The notes under the pieces are model-generated. The model was not told the origin of the DNA and did no database searches. It saw nothing but the letters and a program-made list of their open reading frames with translations. Both the position numbers and the translations under genes were made by a program. Below are positions 17,710 to 26,000 of a stretch of DNA of 64,000 nt, piece after piece (position 1 is the stretch's first letter; each line of letters begins with the position of its first letter). The stretch comes from Streptomyces venezuelae. GTDB taxonomy: Bacteria; Actinomycetota; Actinomycetes; Streptomycetales; Streptomycetaceae. The stretch spans positions 3,682,001 through 3,746,000 of the forward strand of contig NZ_CP029193.1 in assembly GCF_008642355.1 (NCBI RefSeq). The letters run 5' to 3'.

Positions 17710-18642
17710 ATGAACACCGGCCTGAAGATCACCGCCTTCGCCGCCGCCGTAGCCGCGACCTTCGGCACGGCGTACGGCGTGGGCACGGGCATCGACCCGG
17801 TCACGGACAAGGACAGGACACCGACGGCCCGGCACGGGGAACACGAGGACGAGCAGCCGGAGCCAGAGGGAACCAAGACGGCCGGACACACCCCCGGCGG
17901 CCTCCAGATCTCCGACCGCGGCTACACGCTCGAACTGGCGGAGACCCACCTCGTGGCGGACAAGAAGCAGTCGCTCCGCTTCACCGTCGTCGAGGACGCG
18001 ACGGGCCGGAACGTGACCGCGTACACCAGGGAGCACGACAAGGAGCTGCACCTCATCGTCGCCTCACGCGACCTGACCACCTACCGCCACCTCCACCCGA
18101 CGCGCGCGGCGGACGGCACCTGGTCGACCGATGTCCGCCTCCCCGAGGCCGGCGGCTACCGCGTCTTCGCCGACTTCCGTCCCGCGGGCGCGAAGGAGGG
18201 CCTGACGCTGGGCGCTGACCTCGGCGTGGCGGGACCGTACGAACCGCGGAACCTGCCCGCGCACAGCACCACCACGAAGGTCGACGGCTACGACGTCACG
18301 CTGAAGGGCGAGCTGAAGACGGGCGCGGGCGGCGACCTCACGCTGAGCGTGGCGAAGAACGGCAGGCCGGTGACCGACCTGCAGCCCTACCTGGGGGCGT
18401 ACGGCCACCTGGTGGCGCTGCGCTCGGGCGACCTCGCCTACCTCCACGTCCACCCGAACGGCACACCCGGCGACGGGAAGACGGAGGCGGGCCCCGGCAT
18501 CTCGTTCGGCACGGCGGCACCGAGCAAGGGCGCGTACCGCCTGTTCCTGGACTTCAAGCACGGGGGCAAGGTCCGTACGGCGGCGTTCACGGTGTACGCG
18601 GGCGGGGCGGCGGAGAAGGGGGGCGGCGGGCACCAGCACTGA
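17710..18642 (+). CDS. Secreted, His-rich copper-associated protein with duplicated domain
   Basis: A 310-residue exported protein: hydrophobic N-terminal segment (ITAFAAAVAATFGTAYGVG), an acidic linker, then two similar beta-rich units. Unit one contains ELHLIVASRDLTTYRHLHP and GGYRVFADFRPAG; unit two contains YGHLVALRSGDLAYLHVHP and KGAYRLFLDFKHGG. The paired HL...HLHP and HL...HVHP patterns and the C-terminal HQH suggest metal ligands. A CsoR box in its promoter supports a copper role outside the membrane, perhaps a periplasm-like copper buffer; that function is inferred. ATG follows GGGGAG. Confidence 0.8.
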   Translation: MNTGLKITAFAAAVAATFGTAYGVGTGIDPVTDKDRTPTARHGEHEDEQPEPEGTKTAGHTPGGLQISDRGYTLELAETHLVADKKQSLRFTVVEDATGRNVTAYTREHDKELHLIVASRDLTTYRHLHPTRAADGTWSTDVRLPEAGGYRVFADFRPAGAKEGLTLGADLGVAGPYEPRNLPAHSTTTKVDGYDVTLKGELKTGAGGDLTLSVAKNGRPVTDLQPYLGAYGHLVALRSGDLAYLHVHPNGTPGDGKTEAGPGISFGTAAPSKGAYRLFLDFKHGGKVRTAAFTVYAGGAAEKGGGGHQH

Positions 18643-18693
18643 CGGCCGAGCCGACGACCGTATGACACCGCCCCCGGTACACGCTCGCTTCCC

Positions 18694-19371
18694 CTAGCCG
18701 AACAGCGACAGCTCCTTCTCCGTGGCGCCCGCCAGCTCGTACCGCGTACCGGCCAGCGGGCGGCCCGCGCACAGCCGGATCAGCGTCGGGGCGTCCCCGA
18801 TGTAGCGGGCGGGCGGACGCCTGCCGTCCGCGACGCCCAGGGTCAGCGGCTCGTCCCTGCCGTCGAGGTCCGCGTGGAGCGGCAGCGGCGACGCGGCATG
18901 CGCCGACCTGCTGAACTGTTCGAGCAGCGCCAGTGCGTCGTCGAGCCCGTCACCTCCGTACGCGCCCGGCTTCCCCCACGCCTCGCGCACGTCACCCGCG
19001 TGCACCCACTCACCCAGCGCGACACCGTCCAGGTACCCCTTCGCGGCGGCGAGGACGGGCCCGGCCTCCGTCATGGCGTGCTCCAGTTCGTCCACGACGC
19101 GGGAGTGGGACCAGTCGGTGCGCTCGGCGATGTCGCGTTCGTTGCACTCGGGCGAGAACACGCCCTCCTCGAAACGGCCCTCCACGACGCGCATCAGCGC
19201 GGAGCCGCAGTGCGCGACGACGTGCCGGACGGTCCAGCCAGGGCAGCAGGTGCGGATGGCGTACGCGTCGTCGGGAGCGGCCCGCAACAGCGGTACGAGG
19301 GCATCGCGTTCGGAGCGCAGGAGGCGTCCCGCGCGCTCGGGGTCGTATGTCTTCTCGTCGATGGCGGTCAT
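18694..19371 (-). CDS. Maleylpyruvate isomerase N-terminal (DinB-like) family protein
   Basis: A 225-residue protein of the actinobacterial TIGR03083/MDMPI-N group, a four-helix DinB-like fold that often uses mycothiol or a divalent metal. Typical features are ERDALVPLLRA, CPGWTVRHVVAHCG (the His-containing helix), LDGVALGEWVHAGDVREAWG with another His, and a C-terminal sterol-carrier-like half. The exact reaction is unknown. Start ATG 19371 is the best of several in-frame choices (19401 also possible); none has a strong ribosome binding site. Confidence 0.8.
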   Translation of the reverse strand: MTAIDEKTYDPERAGRLLRSERDALVPLLRAAPDDAYAIRTCCPGWTVRHVVAHCGSALMRVVEGRFEEGVFSPECNERDIAERTDWSHSRVVDELEHAMTEAGPVLAAAKGYLDGVALGEWVHAGDVREAWGKPGAYGGDGLDDALALLEQFSRSAHAASPLPLHADLDGRDEPLTLGVADGRRPPARYIGDAPTLIRLCAGRPLAGTRYELAGATEKELSLFG

Positions 19372-19479
19372 GGCGGCAGCCAACCGCGTACGGGCGCGCA
19401 TGGCAACGGCGGAACGGTTCGGCCATGCGGCGCGACGGCGGCGCGGCCCGGTCCGGGCCCCCGGGCTAGGGTCGGCTGC

Positions 19480-20124
19480 ATGGCCGACGACAAGGACCTC
19501 CACGCCCGCTGGGCCACGACTCTGCTCCGCGCGAGCGGAGGCGCGTCCGGCGCCGACCCCGCCCCCTACGCGGAGCGCCTCCTCGCCCGCTGGGCCGAGC
19601 CGCAGCGCCGCTACCACACCACCGACCATCTGGCGGCGGTCCTGGACCACATCGACGTGCTGGAAGAGCACGCCGAGAACCCCGAACTCGTGCGCCTGGC
19701 AGCGTGGTTCCACGACGCGGTGTACGCGCCCGACCGCTCCGAGAACGAGGAGCGGTCCGCCCGCCTCGCCGAACGCGCGCTGTCCGAGGCGGGCCTGACG
19801 GAGGAAAGGACGGCGGAGGTCGCCCGTCTGGTCCGGCTCACGGTCACGCACGACCCGGCCGAGGGCGACACCAACGGCGAGACGCTGTGCGACGCCGACC
19901 TGGCGATCCTCGCGGCACCCGCGGACACATACGCGGCGTACGCGGCGGCGGTCCGCGAGGAGTACGCGTTCGTGCCGGACGAGGCGTTCCGGCAGGGCAG
20001 GGCGGAGGTCCTGCGGCAGCTCATGGCGCTGCCCCGCCTGTTCCGTACCCCGTACGGGGCGTCGAACTGGGAGAGCCCCGCACGAGACAACCTGGCGACG
20101 GAACTAAAACTCCTGTCGCCCTGA
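19480..20124 (+). CDS. HD-domain predicted metal-dependent phosphohydrolase
   Basis: A 214-residue cytoplasmic protein. The HD motif is in WFHDAVYAP, preceded by RRYHTTDHLAAVLDHID and followed by HDPAEGDTNGETLCDADLAIL, the arrangement in the small HD family annotated as predicted metal-dependent phosphohydrolases. The substrate is unknown. Divergent from the DinB-like gene with about 108 nt between starts. A CTAGGGT hexamer 7-13 nt before the ATG could be a -10 element of a nearly leaderless transcript. Confidence 0.88.
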   Translation: MADDKDLHARWATTLLRASGGASGADPAPYAERLLARWAEPQRRYHTTDHLAAVLDHIDVLEEHAENPELVRLAAWFHDAVYAPDRSENEERSARLAERALSEAGLTEERTAEVARLVRLTVTHDPAEGDTNGETLCDADLAILAAPADTYAAYAAAVREEYAFVPDEAFRQGRAEVLRQLMALPRLFRTPYGASNWESPARDNLATELKLLSP

Positions 20125-20149
20125 CCACCCCGTACGTACGCTCTCCCCC

Positions 20150-21226
20150 ATGGTGCACATGGGTGGGGACCAGATCGACGCGGCCGTCGCGCACGCGACC
20201 GCGGTGCTGCGCGCGGTGGCGGACCGCGACTGGGACGCGAAGACGGACGGGGGCGACTGGAGCGGCCTCAAGACGTCCGAACACATCGCCGGCGTCCTCA
20301 CCGCGTACGCGTGCCAGCTGACGGGCCGCGCCACCGACGGCTGGGTGCCGCTCGACACCGCCCTCGACGAGGGCACGGGCCCCGAGGGGGCGATCCACGC
20401 GATCGAGGCCGCCGGCGGGCTGCTGTCCGCCGTGGTCCGTACGACACCGCGCGGTGTCCGCGCCCACCACTCCTACCCGTCGGGCGGCGCGGACGCGTCG
20501 GGCTTCGCAGCGATGGGCGTGACGGAGCTCCTGCTCCACACGTACGACATCGCTCACGCGCTGGACGTGGACCCGGAGCCGCCCGCCGTCCTCGCCGAGG
20601 CGGTCCTGTCCCACCTCTTCCCGCACGTCCCGCCGACGCCCGCGGACGGCACACCCTGGACGACCCTGCTGTGGGCCACGGGCCGCGGCGACCTGCCGGG
20701 CCGTGCCCGCGTCACGCGGTGGCGCTGGCACAACCCGCACGCGCTCCCCGCGGGCGAGCTCTCCCTCCGCGAGGTCACCCCCGCGGCGGCGGCGGACCTC
20801 GCCGAGGGCGGCACGGGCGGACTCGCGTGGCTCGGCGGCGCGCCCTTCGGGGGCACGCGGGCGGCAGCGGGCCAGCTGTTCAAGGCGTACGTCGCCGGGG
20901 TGCACCGGCCCGGGTGGGGCCTGTACGCACTGGTGCGCGCCGCGGACGAGGTGGCCGTCGGCGGCATGGGCTTCCACGGGCCGCCGGACGACGACGGGTG
21001 CGTGGAGGTCGGCTACGACCTGGTGGAGCAGGCACGCGGCAACGGTTACGCGACGACGGCCCTCCGCGCGCTCACCGCCTGGGCCCTGACGCACCCCGAG
21101 GTCACCTCCCTGCTCGCCCTCACGACCCCCGAGAACGTGCCGTCGCAGAAGGTGGCGACATCCGCGGGCTACACACGCCTCCCGGACCGCGCGCCGCACT
21201 ACGCGTTCGGCCTCCGGCGTCCGTAG
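20150..21226 (+). CDS. Fusion of DinB/MDMPI-like domain and GNAT acetyltransferase
   Basis: A 358-residue two-domain protein. Residues 1-170 form a DinB/maleylpyruvate-isomerase-like helical bundle (LKTSEHIAGVLTAYACQL; GVTELLLHTYDIAHAL with a His). Residues 195-355 form a GNAT N-acetyltransferase: the V-P acceptor strand region, VEVGYDLVEQARGNGYATTA with the acetyl-CoA P-loop ARGNGYA, and the terminal NVPSQKVATSAGYTRLPDR. Domain pairing suggests modification of a small substrate recognised by the DinB half. It starts 25 nt after the HD gene stop and probably shares its transcript. Confidence 0.85.
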   Translation: MVHMGGDQIDAAVAHATAVLRAVADRDWDAKTDGGDWSGLKTSEHIAGVLTAYACQLTGRATDGWVPLDTALDEGTGPEGAIHAIEAAGGLLSAVVRTTPRGVRAHHSYPSGGADASGFAAMGVTELLLHTYDIAHALDVDPEPPAVLAEAVLSHLFPHVPPTPADGTPWTTLLWATGRGDLPGRARVTRWRWHNPHALPAGELSLREVTPAAAADLAEGGTGGLAWLGGAPFGGTRAAAGQLFKAYVAGVHRPGWGLYALVRAADEVAVGGMGFHGPPDDDGCVEVGYDLVEQARGNGYATTALRALTAWALTHPEVTSLLALTTPENVPSQKVATSAGYTRLPDRAPHYAFGLRRP

Positions 21227-21241
21227 CCCCGGCGGGACAGG

Positions 21242-21257
21242 CCCCCCCCGGGGGGGG
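21242..21257. repeat. C8G8 perfect palindrome
   Basis: Eight C followed by eight G, between the acetyltransferase stop and the MFS start. It lacks a loop but could act as a transcription pause or terminator-like element; homopolymer length here is also prone to sequencing error. Confidence 0.4.
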
Positions 21258-21273
21258 TGAAGCCACCGGGGGA

Positions 21274-22584
21274 ATGACAGCAACCACTGCCACGTTCACT
21301 CCTGTTATGCCGAACTCCGTCCCCCCACCACCCAAGCCCGGCGCCCAGGCCACCCGCATGCCCGTCGCCGTCTACATGCTCGGCCTCGCCGTCTTCGCAC
21401 TCGGCACCAGCGAGTTCATGCTCTCCGGCCTTCTCCCGCCCATCGCCGACGACATGAACGTCTCCATCCCCCGCGCCGGCCTCCTCATCTCCGCCTTCGC
21501 CATCGGCATGGTCATCGGCGCGCCCCTCCTCGCCGTGGCGACCCTGCGCCTCCCACGCCGCACCACGCTCATCACCCTCATCACGGTCTTCGGCCTGGGC
21601 CAGGTGGCAGGCGCCTTGGCTCCCACGTACGAGATCCTCTTCGCGTCCCGAGTCATCAGCGCCCTCGCCTGCGCGGGCTTCTGGGCGGTCGGCGCGGCCG
21701 TCGCCATCGCGATGGTCGACTTCAACCAGCGGGCCCGCGCCATGGCGGTCATGATCGGCGGCCTGTCCATCGCGAACGTGCTCGGCGTCCCCGCGGGCGC
21801 GTTCCTCGGCGAGAACCTCGGCTGGCGCTCCGCGTTCTGGGCGGTCGGTGCCGCGTCCGCCGTCGCACTCGTCGGTGTCCTCACCCTCATCCCCCGTATC
21901 CCGCTCCCCGCCGAGAAACCCCAGCTGAAGAAGGAACTGTCGATCTACACGGACCGCCAGGTCTGGCTGTCGATCGCCATCACCGCCCTCGCCGCGGGCG
22001 GCGTCTTCTGCGCGTTCTCGTACCTTTCCCCGCTCCTCACGGACGTGTCGGGACTCTCCGAGAGCTGGGTGCCTTCGGTCCTCGGCCTCTTCGGCGTCGG
22101 CGCGCTGGTCGGCACGACGATCGGCGGCCGCGTGGCGGACGCCCACCTCTTCGGCGTCCTCCTGACCGGCATCGCCGCGTCCACGGTGTTCCTGATCTCC
22201 CTGGCCCTGTTCGCCGCGACCCCCGCCGCCGCGATCACCCTCTCCTTCCTCCTCGGCGTCTCCGCGTTCTACACGGCCCCGGCGCTCAACGCCCGCATGT
22301 TCAACGTCGCGGGCGCCGCCCCCACCCTGGCGGGCGCGACCACGACGGCGGCCTTCAACCTCGGCAACACGGGCGGCCCCTGGCTGGGCGGCACGGTGAT
22401 CGACCTGAAGCTCGGCTACGAGGCGACGGCGTGGGCGGGAGCGGCGATGACGGCGACGGCGATCGCGGCGGTGGCGGTGTCCTTGCGCCTGCACCGGAAA
22501 TCCCCGAGCCGCGTGATCACGACCTCCTCCGTACCGTCCCCCGGCCCCGTCGAGGATGTCACCAAAAGCCCCTCCTGGAACTAA
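21274..22584 (+). CDS. MFS drug-efflux transporter (chloramphenicol-type, DHA1)
   Basis: A 436-residue, 12-helix major facilitator of the Cmx/CmlR-like actinobacterial drug:H+ antiporter group. Helix 1 has AVFALGTSEFMLSGLLPPIA, the typical FxxGTxEFxxxGLLP signature; loop 2-3 motif A is degenerate (VATLRLPRRTTL); motif C-like AGFWAVGAAVAIAM follows. It exports small hydrophobic compounds; resistance spectrum is unknown. ATG 21274 has GGGGGA very close upstream; ATG 21307 is an alternative in-frame start. Confidence 0.88.
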   Translation: MTATTATFTPVMPNSVPPPPKPGAQATRMPVAVYMLGLAVFALGTSEFMLSGLLPPIADDMNVSIPRAGLLISAFAIGMVIGAPLLAVATLRLPRRTTLITLITVFGLGQVAGALAPTYEILFASRVISALACAGFWAVGAAVAIAMVDFNQRARAMAVMIGGLSIANVLGVPAGAFLGENLGWRSAFWAVGAASAVALVGVLTLIPRIPLPAEKPQLKKELSIYTDRQVWLSIAITALAAGGVFCAFSYLSPLLTDVSGLSESWVPSVLGLFGVGALVGTTIGGRVADAHLFGVLLTGIAASTVFLISLALFAATPAAAITLSFLLGVSAFYTAPALNARMFNVAGAAPTLAGATTTAAFNLGNTGGPWLGGTVIDLKLGYEATAWAGAAMTATAIAAVAVSLRLHRKSPSRVITTSSVPSPGPVEDVTKSPSWN

Positions 22585-22644
22585 AGTTGACGGACCCCGG
22601 CGATCAGGTCGGTCCCGGGGTTCACTGACCAGGGGTGGGGCAGC

Positions 22645-23037
22645 ATGACGACCGCGAACGACGACGCGACGGACCGGATCGAGGCCCGGACCGAGGGCCG
22701 CATCGAGGGCCGGTCGCTGGCCTTCTGGGTCGAGGCGACCGCCGAGGACACGGACCTCGAAGGCCCCGGCGCCGACTCCAAGGGCCTCTTCAGCCGGGAC
22801 GGCGACGCGGTCCTGCGCTCCGTCCCCCTCGGCCCGCTCCGCAAGAACCTCGCCGAGACGGTCGACGCGCTGCAGCAGGTCTTCAAAGAGGTCGCGGACC
22901 GGGACGACACGCTCGCCTTCGCGGAGGCACAGCTGTCGTTCCAGGTCACCGCGAGCGGCTCCATCCAGCTCATCGGCACCGGGCAGGTGCAGGGGACCAG
23001 GGGCCTGACCCTGACGTTCAAGCGCCCGACGGCCTGA
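22645..23037 (+). CDS. Pepco-like small protein, partner of the caspase/HSP90 gene
   Basis: A 130-residue protein with no signal or membrane helix. After a polar N-terminus it reads LRSVPLGPLRKNLAETVDAL, then FAEAQLSFQVTASGSIQLIG and a terminal TLTFKRP. This helix plus beta-sheet pattern resembles the Pepco (peptidase co-occurring) domain described computationally in bacterial conflict systems, where such small proteins accompany caspase-like or trypsin-like effectors. The gene stops 10 nt before the caspase/ATPase start, so the two are an operon. Likely an adaptor or effector-associated domain; the family assignment is from memory of the pattern. Confidence 0.65.
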   Translation: MTTANDDATDRIEARTEGRIEGRSLAFWVEATAEDTDLEGPGADSKGLFSRDGDAVLRSVPLGPLRKNLAETVDALQQVFKEVADRDDTLAFAEAQLSFQVTASGSIQLIGTGQVQGTRGLTLTFKRPTA

Positions 23038-23047
23038 GCGCGCGACG

Positions 23048-26000
23048 GTGGCGCACAAGGCCCTGCTGATCGGGGCGAGCGACTACGACGAGCCGCTCCT
23101 GGACAGCCTGCCGTTCATCCAGGACGACCTGGCGCGGCTGCGGGACATCCTCACCGACCGCGGCTTCCGCTCGGCGGAGATCGTCGACAGCAAGCGGGGA
23201 ATCATCCCCAGCGTCATCCACACCCAGGCCCGCGCGTTCCTGCGGGACGCGCGGCCGGACGACACGCTGTGGATCCTGCTCAGCGGGCACGGCTTCCACT
23301 TCGAGGGCCAGGACTACCTCGTCCCCGAGGACGCGACCTACGCCGTTGATCCGTTCTCCGACGCGTGCGTCGAGATCGACTGGCGCCGGGAGCTGGAGGA
23401 GTCCCCCGCGAGCCACGTCGTCTTCCTCATCGACGCCTGCCGTGAGGGCGTCCAACGAGACGCCAAGGCGGGCCCGCCCGGCATGCGGAGCTGGACCCGT
23501 CGGGCGGTCGCCGCGTCGCTGCGCCGCAAGGTGGCGTACGTCTACGGATGCTCGGCGTCGCAACAGTCGCTGTTCGTACGCGAGTCGGACAGAGCGGCGC
23601 CCGGCTCCGACGCCGGCATCGCGCCCGGCGAGTCCTTCAGCCTCTTCACGCGGGCCGTCGGCGACGCGATCGAGAAGAACCCGCACGCGATGCGGCTGCA
23701 GGAGTTCTTCCAGGAGGTCCAGACCCGCGTCACTGCCCTGCACCGTGCCTACAAAAGCCCGGACCGCGCCCCGCAGCAAATCAGGGTGGTCTCCGAACTG
23801 CCCCCAGGAGAACAGGACTTCCTCCTCCTCCCCGGCCCCGACCGGCACACCGAGGCCCACCCGTGGATCCGCTCGACCGCCCAGCACCCCGTGTGGCAGC
23901 GCACGCGCCCCGGCCCGGCCCGGGACACCCTGCACGAGCTCTGCGGCACCCTTGCGACGGGTCTCGCCGCCGCGTACGAGAAGGCGGCGGCCGCGCTCCA
24001 CGCCGACCCGTGGCACGACTCCGAACTGGCCCTGCGCACCCACGACAGGCTCGGCTTCCTGACGCACCGGCTCGCGAACGACGTGGAACTGTCCCCGTCC
24101 GAGGCCGCGCTCGCCGTCCTCCTCCCCCTGGTCGAGCAGACCTTCTGGGCACAGGAGGCGGAGCGCCGCCGCAACGTCCTGTCCGACGACACGCAGGGCC
24201 CGGCCCCGGACCGGGACCGCTTCCGCAAGTTCGCCCAGGGCTTCCCGCGGATCAAACGCAGGCTGCGCGCCCTGGAGCAGGCCAAGGTGACGGACGGATC
24301 GGTGGAGCGGATCCGCTGGTGGCTGTACCACCGCTGGCTGATCCAGCAGCCGGAGGTGTACGCGGTGGAGTCCCTGAAGCTGCTGATCGGCGGCCCGGCG
24401 AACGCGTCCGAACACCCGCGCTGGGTGACCGACTCCCTCTCCGAGAAGCGCCTGATGCGCTTCCTCCAGGAGCACCGCGCCGCCCCCTTCGCCACCTCGC
24501 GGGGTGACGCCCTGCACGACCGCGACACGGTCGCCGCGAGCGCGCCCGACGAACACGAGGTGCGCGAGCCGCTGGTCGCGGCGCTCACGAAGGCGGCGTA
24601 CGCGATGGCGGTGGCCCCCGTCGACCTCCCCGAGATCGTCGTGGAACACCTGGGCATCTCGGACAGCGTGGACCTGGACGAACTCCGCGCCACGGTCCGG
24701 GGCTCGGACTGGCGCACGTCGGGCACGGGCCGCTCCCTCAACGCGGTGTGCGGCCACCCGGCGGTGCAGATCGCCCTGCGCGAGCACGCGTCGCGCGTGG
24801 ACGGCCTGCTCCGTGACATCAACAAGGCGAACAATCCGACGCTCGCGCCCCTCTCGACGCTGCCGCCCTACGCGGACGGCTCCCGCGTCCGCCTCGGCGG
24901 CAACACACCGGAACAGCTCTCGGACGGCATCCGCTTCCAGCTGGCGGAGGACCGGGTCCAGGAACTCCTGATGGGCGAAGCTCTCTACGGGGCACGTGAT
25001 CTGGCCGTCCGCGAGGTCTACCAGAACGCGCTGGACGCGGTGCGGTACGCCGACCGCCGCAGGGAGTACCTGCGGCGCACCGGCCGTCCGACCGCGCCCT
25101 GGGAGGGGCGGATCGAATTCGTCCAGGGCGTGGGGGACGACGGCCGCCCCTACCTGGAGTGTCGCGACAACGGCATCGGCATGAGCGTACGAGAACTCCG
25201 CGACGTCTTCTCCCAGGGCGGCGCCCGCTTCGTGGACCTGCCCGAGTACATCGAGGAGCAGGCGGCCTGGGCGGAACTGCCCGGTCCGAAGATCGAGTTG
25301 CACCCCAACTCCCGTTTCGGCATCGGGGTCCTGAGCTATTTCATGCTGGCCGACGAAATCGTCGTACGAACCTGCCGCCTGGGCAAGGACGGCCGCCCCG
25401 GACGGCTGCTCCAGGTGTCGATCGCGGGCCCGGGAAACCTCTTCCGGGTCGAGGACCTCGGCCCCGGGGACGCATGCGGTACGACAGTGCGCCTGCTGCT
25501 CACCCGGCACAGGTCACCGGTCTCCTGTGTGGACGTGCTGCAGGAGGTGCTCTGGGTGGCCCCGTACCGCACGACGGCCGAACACGGCGCGCGCAGTCAC
25601 GAGTGGTCGCCTGGAGAGCCGTCGCTCACGGGGATGGAGCTGGTCCAGGCCTCGTCGGCGCAGAGCATCCCGGTGAGCCTGCGCAGCACCACGATCCAGG
25701 CATCGTCCGACCCCGATCTGTGGTGGGTCGACGGCAAGGGCTGGCTGCTGGCGGACGGCCTGTGGGCCTCGACGCGCAACATGGGTGACCTCCATGGGTT
25801 TGTACTCAACCTGTACGGCGACCAGCAACCCGAGCTGAGCGTCAGCCGCTCGAACATCCAGGACTTCGACTGGGATCACGTCAAAGGACGGATCGCCGCG
25901 GCCGCTCCCAGTCTCTTCACCACCCAGGACCACCTGGCGACGGTGTCCTGGCTCACTCGGTTGTCCGAGGTGTCCGTCGCGCTGGCCGACTGCGTCGCCG

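Noticed and set aside
18694-19851. 385-residue version of the DinB-like protein
   Set aside because: The extra N-terminus is antisense to the HD-domain gene; conserved sequence begins near 19371.
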